The notes under the pieces are model-generated. The model was not told the DNA's origin and did not search any database. It saw only the letters and a list, made by a program, of their open reading frames with translations. Shown here piece by piece: positions 1 through 9,078 of a DNA stretch of 64,000 nucleotides (positions are counted from its first letter, which is position 1; each line of letters opens with the position of its first letter). The position numbers were made by a program, and so were the translations under genes. Origin of the DNA: an uncultured Novosphingobium sp. (GTDB lineage: Bacteria > Pseudomonadota > Alphaproteobacteria > Sphingomonadales > Sphingomonadaceae). The DNA is taken from NCBI GenBank assembly GCA_946886075.1, contig CAMPHR010000004.1, positions 1 through 64,000 of the forward strand, in the 5' to 3' direction.

Positions 1-457
1 GCTTCAGTCTTATCAAGAATTTCGCCGATTGCCCGAAGCACCATGGTCCGCATCTGAATACCACTCTTGGCGCAGACTGCAGGAATGTATCTGCCGTGTT
101 CAGCTAGCCGTAGCGAGGAAAAGGTAGTCAACAGCTCATCCCAACGCCAAGGCGAGGCGAGCAGGCCACTTCAACCGGTCGTTGGCCTCTGAATAAAGCG
201 GTTTTTTCCTAGCGCCGCGGTGACAGATGCTGGAACGCCATAAGGGTAGTCGTCAGGGCACCGATGTCCAGAGTTTATAAGGCATAGGCGGTTCCGCTCA
301 GCTACCACTGGTGGCGATCCGGCGCAGGGTTGCGACGACAGTTCGGACATCGAGGATCACAGCCGCCGCTGTGACGGCCTTTGCCCACCGGCAGGTCATT
401 GATGGTCTGCCGATTATTGTCTAGTGATAGAGACGTGAGTAGCCATCGGGGGAAGCT
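1..457. other. Left-edge stretch without a confident gene
   Basis: No complete gene is convincing here. Both strands stay open for short distances at the edge: a plus-strand reading from base 2 ends at a TAG at 126-128, and a minus-strand reading is open from roughly 215 to the window edge. Either could be the end of a neighbouring gene, but neither shows a family motif I recognise. Bases 440-457 hold the GGGGGAAG ribosome-binding site of the next gene. Confidence 0.4.
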
Positions 458-1228
458 TTGTATTATCTTTGCGTGGGTCATAGCCACCTTGGCGCTATCA
501 AGTTTTGCTATATCAATGGCAAGCCATTCGGCAAATTTGATGACATCGAACTGGAATTTATAGACCTCCATGGGGTAGCTTCATTTGAATATTACCATTC
601 CTCTCCTGAAGAGTTGGGCGCACCTCTTCGGGAAGCCTTCGAGATGGTAGAGGTTGCGCGCGGCGGCCCTCCCGCAGCGGTTTTCATGTTGGTGGGGGGT
701 AGTGTCCAGCACAGCATCTCCATGCTCAATCACGAGTGGCCAATTGACGTTATCGTTCCTTGGGAGCCTAGGGCTCCCTTGACCGAAGGCGCCACCTTAA
801 TCCCATTCAGAATGCTGGAGAAATTACTTATCGAGCAGAGTTCATGGAAGTTTAACCTGTTGACGCTGTCCGCGAAACATTTTTCATGTCCTAAGTATTT
901 CTTTCAAGCTCCACCTCCCATCGCTTCAGAGGATCATCTACGCAAATACCCTGGGCCTCAGTTCCAGCCGCTGGTCGAAGAACGAGGTTTTTCGCCCATC
1001 GCGTTCCGGCGCAAAATCGCGGAAATGCACACCAGGTTGTATATGGCGCGCTGCGAGGCGGCTGGAATCACCTTTTTGGCACCGCCGACCAAGGGTTTGG
1101 ACGATGATGGCTGCCTCGCATTGGAGGCTGCCGCCCCGGATTCAATTCATGCAAGCGTCGTCTATGGTGAATATCTAATCGATCAAATACGCGCCATTCG
1201 AAACCAAGCTGCGGAGGCGGCAGCATGA
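458..1228 (+). CDS. SGNH-hydrolase-like protein of the capsule locus
   Basis: A 256-residue protein of no family I can name with certainty. I chose a TTG start because it lies three bases after a GGGGGAAG ribosome-binding site and gives the N-terminus MYYLCVGHSHLG, whose GHSH resembles the GDSH block I of SGNH hydrolases. Near the C-terminus the segment PDSIHASVVYGEY places Asp and His three residues apart, as in the DxxH block of that superfamily. There is no signal peptide, so it is probably cytoplasmic. Its last four bases overlap the start of the GSCFA gene (ATGA), which implies translational coupling and a shared job. I infer acyl transfer to, or removal from, a polysaccharide building block; this is not shown by the sequence alone. 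Confidence 0.7.
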   Translation: MYYLCVGHSHLGAIKFCYINGKPFGKFDDIELEFIDLHGVASFEYYHSSPEELGAPLREAFEMVEVARGGPPAAVFMLVGGSVQHSISMLNHEWPIDVIVPWEPRAPLTEGATLIPFRMLEKLLIEQSSWKFNLLTLSAKHFSCPKYFFQAPPPIASEDHLRKYPGPQFQPLVEERGFSPIAFRRKIAEMHTRLYMARCEAAGITFLAPPTKGLDDDGCLALEAAAPDSIHASVVYGEYLIDQIRAIRNQAAEAAA

Positions 1229-2316
1229 GCTCTCACCCTTATGCGAACCTGCCCACACGGGCGCACTGGCGCCGGAGCATCTCGCGCGTTCCCTACTCTG
1301 AAGTTGATCCTGTCGGCACTCCGCGCTTCACAATCAGCCCCGTCGACAAAGTGGCAACCGCCGGCAGCTGCTTCGCTCAACACATAGCGCGACGCCTTCA
1401 TGACAGCGGATTTCACTATTTCATCGCCGAGTCGGCCCACCCGATTTTTTCTCAGCATCTCGCAAGGGAATTTACCTACGGCGTGTTCTCTGCGCGCTAC
1501 GGCAATATTTACACATCGCGGCAGCTGGTTCAGCTCTTCGATCGTGCTTATGGATCGTTCAGTCCGGCAGAGGATTATTGGCCTGAGGCAGACGGCTCGT
1601 TTGCCGATCCGTTTCGGCCTGCCTGCAATCCTGGAGGTTATGCATCGGTCGAAGAACTGAGGGCTGACCGTGAGCAGCATTTTGCCGCCGTCCGTCGGAT
1701 GTTCGAGGAACTGGATGTCTTCGTTTTCACGCTAGGACTGACAGAATGTTGGCTTTCGCGAGAAGATGGCTCGGCTTATCCGGTCTGCCCCGGGACGGCG
1801 GCCGGTTCCTTCGATCCTGCTAAATATGAATTTGCCAACTTTGGAGTGATAGAGGTAGTGGCCGATATGGAAGGATTTCTAGATCGCCTTAAGAGCGTCA
1901 ATCCATCTGCTCGCGTGATCCTCACAGTCTCTCCAGTTCCTCTCGTCGCTACTGCGGAGGATCGTCACGTCCTCACATCAACCACGTTGTCAAAATCGGT
2001 TCTACGCGCCGCTGCCGACGTCATCTCTCGCGCTCACCCCCACGTGGGCTACTTTGAATCTTATGAGATCATCACAGGAAATTTCAATCGCGGGCGGTAT
2101 TTCGGTGATGACCTGCGCGAGGTGACCGAGGAAGGCGTAAACCACGTGATGAGGCTATTCCTCAAGCACTATGCTGGCGTGGACTCAGGAGCAGAAGCCG
2201 CTGCACCGCAAGCGGAAGCGGACGATTTTTTGGTGAGAACAACGGCGGCAATGGCGGTAATGTGCGAGGAAGAGGCTCTTGGTGTGGCAGAACGATCGAC
2301 GTCCAGTTTTACCTAG
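1225..2316 (+). CDS. GSCFA-domain protein
   Basis: A 363-residue protein with the family-defining GSCFAQHIARRL segment near residues 48-60. It also has a central LGLTECW block and a C-terminal GVNHVMRLFLKHY block, as expected for the GSCFA branch of the SGNH-like fold. GSCFA proteins are often found in polysaccharide loci and are presumed esterases or acyltransferases; no substrate can be read from the sequence. It starts at an ATG overlapping the stop of the preceding SGNH-like gene by four bases. The last 40 residues are Ala/Glu-rich and probably unstructured. The pair is separated from the export gene by about 880 bases that hold one small gene on the other strand. Confidence 0.85.
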   Translation: MSSHPYANLPTRAHWRRSISRVPYSEVDPVGTPRFTISPVDKVATAGSCFAQHIARRLHDSGFHYFIAESAHPIFSQHLAREFTYGVFSARYGNIYTSRQLVQLFDRAYGSFSPAEDYWPEADGSFADPFRPACNPGGYASVEELRADREQHFAAVRRMFEELDVFVFTLGLTECWLSREDGSAYPVCPGTAAGSFDPAKYEFANFGVIEVVADMEGFLDRLKSVNPSARVILTVSPVPLVATAEDRHVLTSTTLSKSVLRAAADVISRAHPHVGYFESYEIITGNFNRGRYFGDDLREVTEEGVNHVMRLFLKHYAGVDSGAEAAAPQAEADDFLVRTTAAMAVMCEEEALGVAERSTSSFT

Positions 2317-2464
2317 TGCTATCGATGCTTTGTGCGAGACATCCCATGGCGTCTCGCTCAATCTGGCACGCTCTACCCCATCGCAGTGAAGACAGCGATG
2401 ACAGCGACGACGCCCAAGGCGAACGCCAGAAATTTGAAGTCTGGCCTGTACGGACCTTGGCGCA

Positions 2465-2737
2465 TCACAACGCTTCCTCACGCAAAACATCGATCATCAG
2501 CCGCCAAACATTCGCCGCGTCATCTTCACTCGCCGTTTTTGTTTGGTCCGCACTCAGCGTGCGCAGAATCTCAGCACCCGCTTCCACCATCATCCTGCTC
2601 GGCTCTTGGAGCGCGTCAGCCACCGCCATAGCCTGCCGGAGATAGCTCTGCCACATCGGCTTGCTCTCGAAGTTTATGTTCTCTGGATGGCCCTCCAGTT
2701 TGCACAGGGCGCGCGCGGCTCGTTCGATCGGTGTCAT
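2465..2737 (-). CDS. Small conserved hypothetical protein
   Basis: A 90-residue acidic protein beginning MTPIERAARALCKLEGH and containing KPMWQSYL and ILRTLSADQ. From memory, short proteins with this MTPIERAARALC opening are common and uncharacterised in sphingomonads. The frame extends upstream to an ATG at 2806, but the 23 extra residues are rich in Arg, Gly and Asp and look untranslated, so I prefer the internal start. No transmembrane segment, signal peptide or catalytic motif is visible. It stands alone and opposite to the capsule genes, so it may be a cargo gene not involved in the polysaccharide. Confidence 0.6.
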   Translation of the reverse strand: MTPIERAARALCKLEGHPENINFESKPMWQSYLRQAMAVADALQEPSRMMVEAGAEILRTLSADQTKTASEDDAANVWRLMIDVLREEAL

Positions 2738-3197
2738 AGGGACAGGGTCGCGCCCACGACCGAGTCGGTCAAGTGCATCCTGACGAATTCCTAACCTATG
2801 CTTCACCTGTTTGGACTTGACAAAACGATGGACGATCAGGCTTGCTCCCTATCCAGATGGCAGCGGCAGGATTTACCGGATATCGCGGCAAAGCGCGCCG
2901 CACGACGTTGAACAAGTAGCGCCAATATCGAGGATGTGGTGCAATCCATGCCCAGCGCGGTCCGCACACCCTGGGATTACCACCGCACAAGCTCTTTGCC
3001 GCCTGATCCGCAGACGTACTTCAGCCGATGCCGCCAGTCGGCACTGACTGAGGAGAGAAGCGAGTGGGCCATGGCGAGGAAGCAGCTTGCCCGCTCAATA
3101 GGAGCGTGAATGAGGACAAATGGGTCCAGACCGTCGCCCTCTGACACCATAGCTTGCGAACCCGCCTAGTCTAATCTAGGCACGACGCCGCGCAACG
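2738..3197. other. Intergenic region upstream of the export gene
   Basis: No coding frame here looks real; the available ones are short and rich in Arg and Ser. Near the right end a short perfect inverted repeat, GCCTAG-TCTAAT-CTAGGC, occupies 3164-3181, 17 bases before the ATG of the export lipoprotein gene. It could be an operator or part of the leader of the capsule transcript. No convincing -35/-10 pair stands out. Confidence 0.35.
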
Positions 3198-4463
3198 ATG
3201 CGTCATCTACCAATGACAGATGAACTGGATGCTTTCGTGACCCTGATTAACACTGCGCCCGACAATTCCTCGCGCCGCTCTCACTTCTCCAGATCCTTCC
3301 ATACGGTGGGTGCCATCACAGCCCTTTTCACCATGTCGGCGTGCACTTACTTCAACGGTGCAGATGGCCCATCAACGGGTGCGATCAACAGTGCCGCGAC
3401 CCACGCACCGATTGATCTTGGCATTCAATTGATCGACGTTACCAGCGAAGTTGCGCGACAAGTGGTACTGGCTGCCGTGGGCACCACTTTCGCGGAAACG
3501 TTTGGTGATGGATCCCCCGTCGGTACCGTGATTGGACGTGGGGATGCGGTGAATGTTTCCATCTGGGAAGCACCCCCTGCCACGCTGTTCGGATCCAGTC
3601 GGTCCACGATTGCTGCTCTGACATCTTCGTCGCCTGACACATCGCAATCCTTCGACCTTTCCGACCAGGTCGTCGATCTTGATGGACGGATCGAAGTTCC
3701 GTTCGCCGGGTCAGTTATGGCAGCTGGACGAACGCCCAACCAAGTGGCCGCCACCATCGTGTCCCGCCTAGCTGGCAAAGCGCACAAGCCGCAGGTCATC
3801 GTTCGCATTACCCGCAATACGGCCGCGACCGCAACCATTGTCGGCGATGTGAACCAAAGTACGCGCGTCCCCTTGTCGGCGCATGGCGAACGCGTACTTG
3901 ATGCCTTGGCCGCCGCCGGCGGCACGAAGCAACCGACGAACAAGATAACCATGCGGTTGTCGCGTGGCACAATCAACGAGTCGATGGCGCTAGATGATGT
4001 CATTCGCGATCCGCGCCAGAACATTATCCTTCAGCCTGGCGATGTCGTCACCGCCCTGTACCAGCCGTTCAGCTTCACTTCGCTTGGCGCGGCGGGGCGC
4101 AATGAGGAAATCGCGATTGAGGCACAAGGCATCACTCTTTCGCAGGCGCTCGGACGCATCGGGGGATTGCAGGACCAGCGTGCCAATCCGCAGGGCGTCT
4201 TCATATTCCGTTATGAAGATCCGAAGGCATTGACCTCCGATGCCGCCCAAAAAGCGCGTTTGACCCCAGAGGGTAGAGTTCCTGTGATATATAAAGTTAA
4301 TTTACGTGACCCGGCTTCATTCTTTGTCGCGCAAAACTTCGCGATCAAGGATAAAGACCTTCTATATGTCACGAACGCTCCGATTGCGGACATACAGAAA
4401 TTCACTGCCCTATTGTCCTCGATTGTTTTTCCCGCGGTCAGTGTTAACACGTTAACCCAGTAA
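3198..4463 (+). CDS. Outer-membrane polysaccharide export lipoprotein (Wza/KpsD type)
   Basis: A 421-residue polysaccharide export protein that would form the outer-membrane channel for capsule. A hydrophobic segment ending TMSAC puts a lipobox Cys at about residue 49. The long leader before it suggests the true start is downstream of the first ATG; Met6 (3213) and a GTG at 3238 are alternatives. The Poly_export domain runs from about residue 105 (GDAVNVSIWEAP) to about 205 (KPQVIVRI), followed by an SLBB-like segment (ATIVGDVNQSTRVPL) and a second beta-grasp region towards the C-terminus. It is the partner expected for the KpsE and KpsM/KpsT genes 11 kb downstream. It heads the run of same-strand heptose genes, 57 bases before the first. 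Confidence 0.88.
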   Translation: MRHLPMTDELDAFVTLINTAPDNSSRRSHFSRSFHTVGAITALFTMSACTYFNGADGPSTGAINSAATHAPIDLGIQLIDVTSEVARQVVLAAVGTTFAETFGDGSPVGTVIGRGDAVNVSIWEAPPATLFGSSRSTIAALTSSSPDTSQSFDLSDQVVDLDGRIEVPFAGSVMAAGRTPNQVAATIVSRLAGKAHKPQVIVRITRNTAATATIVGDVNQSTRVPLSAHGERVLDALAAAGGTKQPTNKITMRLSRGTINESMALDDVIRDPRQNIILQPGDVVTALYQPFSFTSLGAAGRNEEIAIEAQGITLSQALGRIGGLQDQRANPQGVFIFRYEDPKALTSDAAQKARLTPEGRVPVIYKVNLRDPASFFVAQNFAIKDKDLLYVTNAPIADIQKFTALLSSIVFPAVSVNTLTQ

Positions 4464-4520
4464 ATTCGCTAAGATCGCCTTTCGTATGCAAGAGATCATC
4501 AGTTCCAGAGACTAAGCAGA

Positions 4521-5813
4521 ATGACTTCTACCGCGACGGAAACCAACCTATCCCCTTCTGGATCTTCCTTGGCTTCCCCTCCATGCACATCACAGCAACT
4601 TGTCATTCTGGTTGGGGGAAAGGGAACCCGGCTCGGCTCGCTGACACAAAATGCGCCCAAGCCATTGATGCAAATCGACGAACATCGGGTCTTCCTCGAC
4701 TTTCTGCTTGATAGCGTGCTGCGGCAAGGTTTCCGCCATGTCCTCATGATTGCTGGTCATTTCGGCGAGCAGGTCGTTGAACGCTATGCGTACCGCCGCA
4801 TCCTCGGTGCAGACATTGATGTGCTGATCGAACCGGAGCCGATGGGCACGGCGGGTGCGTTAGCGTTCGCCAAACATGCGCTGGCAGATCGTTTCATCCT
4901 CATGAACGGCGACACTATTTTCGACACGAATGTTCGAGCGATCGATGCTTTGTTGTCGAACACGCCTGATGCCGTCTGCTCGATCGGGCTGCGCGAGATG
5001 GATGACGTTAGCCGATATGGCGCCGTTGATGTCGATGAGGGCGGCCATGTGATTCGTTTCCAAGAAAAAAATGCAAACGCACCAGAAAAAAGCGGGGTGA
5101 TCAACGCAGGTATCTACGCTTTGCGCCACTCGGTGCTAAATTTAATCCCTGATCGGCCAACATCGCTGGAGCACGATGTGCTCCCTGTGCTTGCCGAAAG
5201 CCGGAAGATAGTGGGCGTCGCATCCAGTGGATATTTCATCGATATCGGTCTGCCTGAAACATTGCAGCAAGCGCAGAAAGAACTGCCCAACCGGCCCCGC
5301 CCCGTCATCTTTTTCGACCGCGACGGCGTGCTCAACATCGATCATGGATACACCCACTCTCCCGACCAATGGGAATGGGTGCCGGGTGCCATGGACGCGA
5401 TTAAGGCCGCCAACGATGCAGGTATAGCCGTGGTAGTCGTGACGAATCAGGCCGGTGTGGCACGGGGCTATTACGATGAACCGGATATTTGGCGCCTACA
5501 TCATCATATCCAGCAGCAACTCAACCTACGCGGCGCATTCATCGACGAGTTCTACTACAGCCCGGATCATCCAGATGCGGTGGTGGATTCCTATCGCGCG
5601 GCCACGCCCCTGGGCCGCAAACCTTCGCCAGCGATGCTCTCGCGCGCCATCCGCCAGCTCCATTTGAACCGTGAAAGGGCCATTTTCGTTGGCGATCAGC
5701 AGAGCGACATGGATGCCGCCGCGGCGCTCGGCATTCCCGGCCTCCATTTCAAGGGCGGCCGCCTAGACGATTTCCTGTTCAACAGCCCTGCATGGGCTAG
5801 TCTTATTTCCTAA
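4521..5813 (+). CDS. Fused heptose-1-phosphate guanylyltransferase and heptose bisphosphate phosphatase (HddC-GmhB)
   Basis: A 430-residue two-enzyme fusion. Residues about 28-245 form a sugar nucleotidyltransferase: LVGGKGTRLGSLT, the PKPL lysine motif and MNGDTIFD are clear. This part matches HddC, which makes GDP-D-glycero-alpha-D-manno-heptose from heptose 1-phosphate and GTP. Residues about 258-430 form a histidinol-phosphatase-type HAD phosphatase with FFDRDGVLN (nucleophile Asp), VVVTNQAG and FVGDQQSDMDAA. This matches GmhB, which removes the 7-phosphate from heptose 1,7-bisphosphate. The two steps are consecutive, so the fusion may channel heptose 1-phosphate. In Burkholderia capsule loci they are separate genes (wcbM and wcbN). 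The ATG follows the export gene in the same direction. Confidence 0.88.
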   Translation: MTSTATETNLSPSGSSLASPPCTSQQLVILVGGKGTRLGSLTQNAPKPLMQIDEHRVFLDFLLDSVLRQGFRHVLMIAGHFGEQVVERYAYRRILGADIDVLIEPEPMGTAGALAFAKHALADRFILMNGDTIFDTNVRAIDALLSNTPDAVCSIGLREMDDVSRYGAVDVDEGGHVIRFQEKNANAPEKSGVINAGIYALRHSVLNLIPDRPTSLEHDVLPVLAESRKIVGVASSGYFIDIGLPETLQQAQKELPNRPRPVIFFDRDGVLNIDHGYTHSPDQWEWVPGAMDAIKAANDAGIAVVVVTNQAGVARGYYDEPDIWRLHHHIQQQLNLRGAFIDEFYYSPDHPDAVVDSYRAATPLGRKPSPAMLSRAIRQLHLNRERAIFVGDQQSDMDAAAALGIPGLHFKGGRLDDFLFNSPAWASLIS

Positions 5814-5852
5814 ACCCCATAGCGCTATAACCAAGTTTGCCAGGAGTTCCCA

Positions 5853-7013
5853 TTGTCGGTCTTAGAAGCGGAAGGTTCAGAAATTCGGACTATTGCGGAT
5901 GCCCAGAGTCATGCCAAGGACTGGTTGTTCAATTATGCTGCCCCGCTCTGGGGAACGGCTGGTGTCTGTTCTGACGGACAATTTGCAGAGCGCCTGAGCC
6001 TGTCAGGCGATTTTGTTAAGATGCCACGTCGAGTGATGGTGCAGGCACGGCAGATCTACAGCTTCATCACCGCTGGCGAACTGGGCTGGCAAGGTCCGTG
6101 GAAGGCGTTGGCTGAGAAGGCCATGACCGTTCTGCTCGAACGGGGCCTTCAGGAGAGCGGCCTGTTCGTGCATCAGTTCGATGAGGCGGGTAAGGTCATC
6201 GATACGCGCTTGGATCTTTATGATCATGCCTTCGGCCTGTTCGCGCTTGCTCATGCCGGACGCGCGCTGAACCGGCCCGAATATTTCGAGATCGCCAACA
6301 AGGTGATGGATCGGATGGACGCTGAATGGCGCCGCCCCGAAGGTGGTTTTTGGGAAGGGCAGATCACCCCCTGCCCGCCTTATCGCCAGAACCCGCACAT
6401 GCATATGTTTGAAGCCGCCTATGCGCTCTATGGAGCGACCGGCGACGAACGTTGGCAGACATTGATGCGTGACCTGTTGACCCTGTTCCAGACTAGATTT
6501 CAGAATGCTCAGACTGGCGCCGTCACGGAATATTTTGATATAAATTGGAACCCGCTGGAGGACGCGTCCGGCTCTATCGTGGAGCCGGGCCATTGCTTGG
6601 AGTGGGCGTGGCTATTTGAGATCGCGTTCAGCGACCTGTCCGGCGTTCCGGTCGCAACCAAGCTGACAGACTTCGCACGCGCGCACGGCATCTGCCCGAA
6701 CCGCGGCGTCGCAATCAATGAAGTTTCTCTCGATGGATCGATCGTCGACGGTAATGCTCGCCTGTGGCCTCAGACCGAACGGTTGAAAGCTGCGGTGGCC
6801 CGCTATCGGCGCCTGAAAACACAGGGAGAGGCCGATGAGGTGGTCGCGGCCTATCGTGGCCTAGCGCCCTATTTCCAGACGTCTCGCCGAGGCACTTGGT
6901 ATGACCGTTGGATGGCTGACGGCAGCTGGATGCAGCAAGACGCGCCCGCCAGTTCCTTCTACCATATCACCTGCGGCCTGAAGGAACTCATGTCCTGCAC
7001 GTGCGAACTATAA
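5853..7013 (+). CDS. AGE-family (N-acylglucosamine 2-epimerase) sugar epimerase/isomerase
   Basis: A 386-residue AGE-family protein, an (alpha/alpha)6-barrel that interconverts sugars at C2 by epimerisation or aldose-ketose isomerisation. It is close to the usual length of about 390-420. The family's catalytic block appears as PGHCLEWAWLFEIA near residue 245, and QNPHMHMFEAAYALY near 185 matches the second conserved His/Glu region. The start is a TTG set seven bases after AGGAG. It lies between the guanylyltransferase-phosphatase fusion and the heptokinase, with 20 bases to the latter. I infer that it supplies the heptose or a related phosphosugar, possibly replacing the absent GmhA isomerase; a mannose-phosphate isomerase role is equally possible from sequence. 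Confidence 0.85.
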   Translation: MSVLEAEGSEIRTIADAQSHAKDWLFNYAAPLWGTAGVCSDGQFAERLSLSGDFVKMPRRVMVQARQIYSFITAGELGWQGPWKALAEKAMTVLLERGLQESGLFVHQFDEAGKVIDTRLDLYDHAFGLFALAHAGRALNRPEYFEIANKVMDRMDAEWRRPEGGFWEGQITPCPPYRQNPHMHMFEAAYALYGATGDERWQTLMRDLLTLFQTRFQNAQTGAVTEYFDINWNPLEDASGSIVEPGHCLEWAWLFEIAFSDLSGVPVATKLTDFARAHGICPNRGVAINEVSLDGSIVDGNARLWPQTERLKAAVARYRRLKTQGEADEVVAAYRGLAPYFQTSRRGTWYDRWMADGSWMQQDAPASSFYHITCGLKELMSCTCEL

Positions 7014-7033
7014 AATAAAAAAAGAGGCAGACT

Positions 7034-8068
7034 ATGATCATCGTTCGCTCCCCAATGCGTGTTTCCTTTTTCGGAGGCGGCACTGATCACCCAACATGGT
7101 TCCGCTCCGGCGAGCCAGCATCTGTGCTGTCTACAACAATCGACAAATATCTTTATGTCACGCTACGCAAGCTACCCAAGGTATTCGACTTCAACTATCG
7201 TGTATCTTGGCGGATCATCGAAGAAACCAAGTCGATTTCCGAAATTCAGCACCCGATCGTTCAAGCCGTACTTAATAATTACGGAAAAGAGCATAACTGG
7301 GGATACGAAGTTTTGTACAATGCCGACCTTCCCGCTCAATCGGGCCTCGGGTCTAGCTCGGCCTTCACCGTGGCAATGCTGAAGGCCTATCTCGGCAATA
7401 ATGGCAACATCGGTTCAAAGCATTTCTTCGCACGCGAAGCCATCCGTATCGAACAGGATCTGTTGAAGGAACCAGTCGGGTCGCAAGATCAGATAGCGGC
7501 GGCTTACGGCGGCATGAACCAAATTCGCTTCTTCGCCGACAACAGCTTTTCCGTCGAACCCGTGCTGATTTCGCCCGAACGCAAACGCGCCCTGAATGAC
7601 AATCTGGTGATGTTCTTCACCGGTTTTACCCGTTCAGCTAGTAAGATCGAGGGAGAAAAGATCAAGGAAATCGAACACAAGACCGAGGAGCTGCGTGCCA
7701 TCCACGACATGGTGATCGAAGGTCGCAAGATATTGGAAGAAAGTAGCCGCGACCTTAATGATTTCGGCCGCCTTCTGCATGAAGCCTGGATGCGCAAGCG
7801 TGCGCTGTCCAGCAGCGTTTCGAACGGCAACCTTGACCATGCCTATGACTCGGCGCTCGAAGCGGGGGCGGTCGGCGGAAAGCTGCTCGGCGCAGGTGGT
7901 GGCGGCTTCTTGCTCTTCTATGTCGAACCGCATCGTCGCCAGGCCGTTATTGACCGTCTGAAGCCCATGGTGGATATGTCGTTCGGCTTTGAAAATAGTG
8001 GCGCCTCCGTAGTGCTGTACAATCCCGATCTCGAAACGAATTATGATGCGTCGACCCGACATGCTTGA
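7034..8068 (+). CDS. hddA: D-glycero-alpha-D-manno-heptose 7-phosphate kinase (GHMP family)
   Basis: A 344-residue GHMP kinase expected to phosphorylate heptose 7-phosphate at C1 using ATP, giving the 1,7-bisphosphate used by the GmhB domain upstream. The N-terminus IIVRSPMRVSFFGGGTDHP is characteristic of HddA and related sugar kinases. The GHMP phosphate loop is PAQSGLGSSSAFTVAML near residues 100-116, and the C-terminal motif AVGGKLLGAGGGGFLLFY is intact near 275-292. The ATG follows AGAGG by seven bases. It corresponds to wcbL of the Burkholderia capsule locus. Confidence 0.92.
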   Translation: MIIVRSPMRVSFFGGGTDHPTWFRSGEPASVLSTTIDKYLYVTLRKLPKVFDFNYRVSWRIIEETKSISEIQHPIVQAVLNNYGKEHNWGYEVLYNADLPAQSGLGSSSAFTVAMLKAYLGNNGNIGSKHFFAREAIRIEQDLLKEPVGSQDQIAAAYGGMNQIRFFADNSFSVEPVLISPERKRALNDNLVMFFTGFTRSASKIEGEKIKEIEHKTEELRAIHDMVIEGRKILEESSRDLNDFGRLLHEAWMRKRALSSSVSNGNLDHAYDSALEAGAVGGKLLGAGGGGFLLFYVEPHRRQAVIDRLKPMVDMSFGFENSGASVVLYNPDLETNYDASTRHA

Positions 8069-8097
8069 CGCGTGCCTTCAGCCCACAAGGTGATTCA

Positions 8098-9042
8098 ATG
8101 ACTGTTATTGAGAAGAAGTCCAAGATACTCGTGACCGGCGGCCGTGGACTAGTTGGCCAAGCGTTGCGCACACGCCTTCAAGAAATGGATGTGGAAGTCT
8201 TCGCGCCTGGCAGCAACGAATATGACCTGACGTCGACCGACCAAACCGACGCCATGTTCGAACGCTTCCGCCCCGACCTCGTCTTTCACATGGCTGCCCG
8301 CGTCTATGGCATCATGGGCAACATGAACAACAAAGGGCTGTCAATCTACGATAACGTCATGATCAACACCAATGTCATCGAAAGCAGCCGTAAAGCCGGC
8401 GTGCGCAAGATCGTCGCCATGGGTTCGGGCTGCGTCTATCCCTATCCGCCGCCGGCCGAACATCTGACCGAAGACATGATTTTTCAGGGTGCGCCACACC
8501 ATTCAGAAGATTCCTACGCGCATTCCAAGCGTCTGCTTTACTCCATGCTGGAGGCATACAAGGCGCAATATGGCATGGATTATGTCTTCGTGATCTCTGG
8601 CAATCTGTTCGGTCCACATGACAGTTTTGACATCGAAAACGGGCATGTAACGCCATCGCTGATCCATAAATTCTACATAGCGGCTAAGGATCGCACGAAG
8701 ATCACACCTTGGGGTACCGGGAAGGCGCGCCGCGACTTCACCTTCAGTTCCGACGTCGCCGAAGCGCTGGTTACCATGATGGAAAGTGGGCAAGGCGCGA
8801 TGAACATGGGTTCAGGCAATGTGCATTCGATCCGGGAAATCATCGAATCACTCGCGGAAATTTCCGGTATCGGCATGGAGCAGGTCGAATTCGACACCAG
8901 CAAACCCGACGGTCAGGAATATCGCTACTATGACGTGAGCAAGCTCTTCGACCTGGGTTTCCGTCCCAAGGTCAGCCTGCACGATGGATTGAAGCAAACA
9001 TACAACTGGTTTGCCGAAAACTATGAAAGCGCTCGCAAGTAA
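8098..9042 (+). CDS. GDP-sugar epimerase/reductase (GDP-L-fucose synthase-like, WcbJ type)
   Basis: A 314-residue extended SDR enzyme. It has the Rossmann motif ILVTGGRGLVGQ near residues 9-20, and the catalytic Ser and Tyr-x3-Lys in MGSGCVYP and DSYAHSKRLL. ARVYGIMGN resembles the ARVGGI segment of GDP-L-fucose synthase. In a heptose locus such an enzyme reduces, with or without C3/C5 epimerisation, the GDP-4-keto-6-deoxy-heptose made by the dehydratase encoded next. The frame opens at a TTG (8065) overlapping hddA, but the ATG at 8098 has AAGGTG seven bases upstream and starts near the nucleotide-binding strand, so I prefer it. Whether it also epimerises cannot be told from sequence. Confidence 0.85.
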   Translation: MTVIEKKSKILVTGGRGLVGQALRTRLQEMDVEVFAPGSNEYDLTSTDQTDAMFERFRPDLVFHMAARVYGIMGNMNNKGLSIYDNVMINTNVIESSRKAGVRKIVAMGSGCVYPYPPPAEHLTEDMIFQGAPHHSEDSYAHSKRLLYSMLEAYKAQYGMDYVFVISGNLFGPHDSFDIENGHVTPSLIHKFYIAAKDRTKITPWGTGKARRDFTFSSDVAEALVTMMESGQGAMNMGSGNVHSIREIIESLAEISGIGMEQVEFDTSKPDGQEYRYYDVSKLFDLGFRPKVSLHDGLKQTYNWFAENYESARK

Positions 9043-9078
9043 TTTCGCACAAGCATGGTTACGGATCAGGAGAATTTT

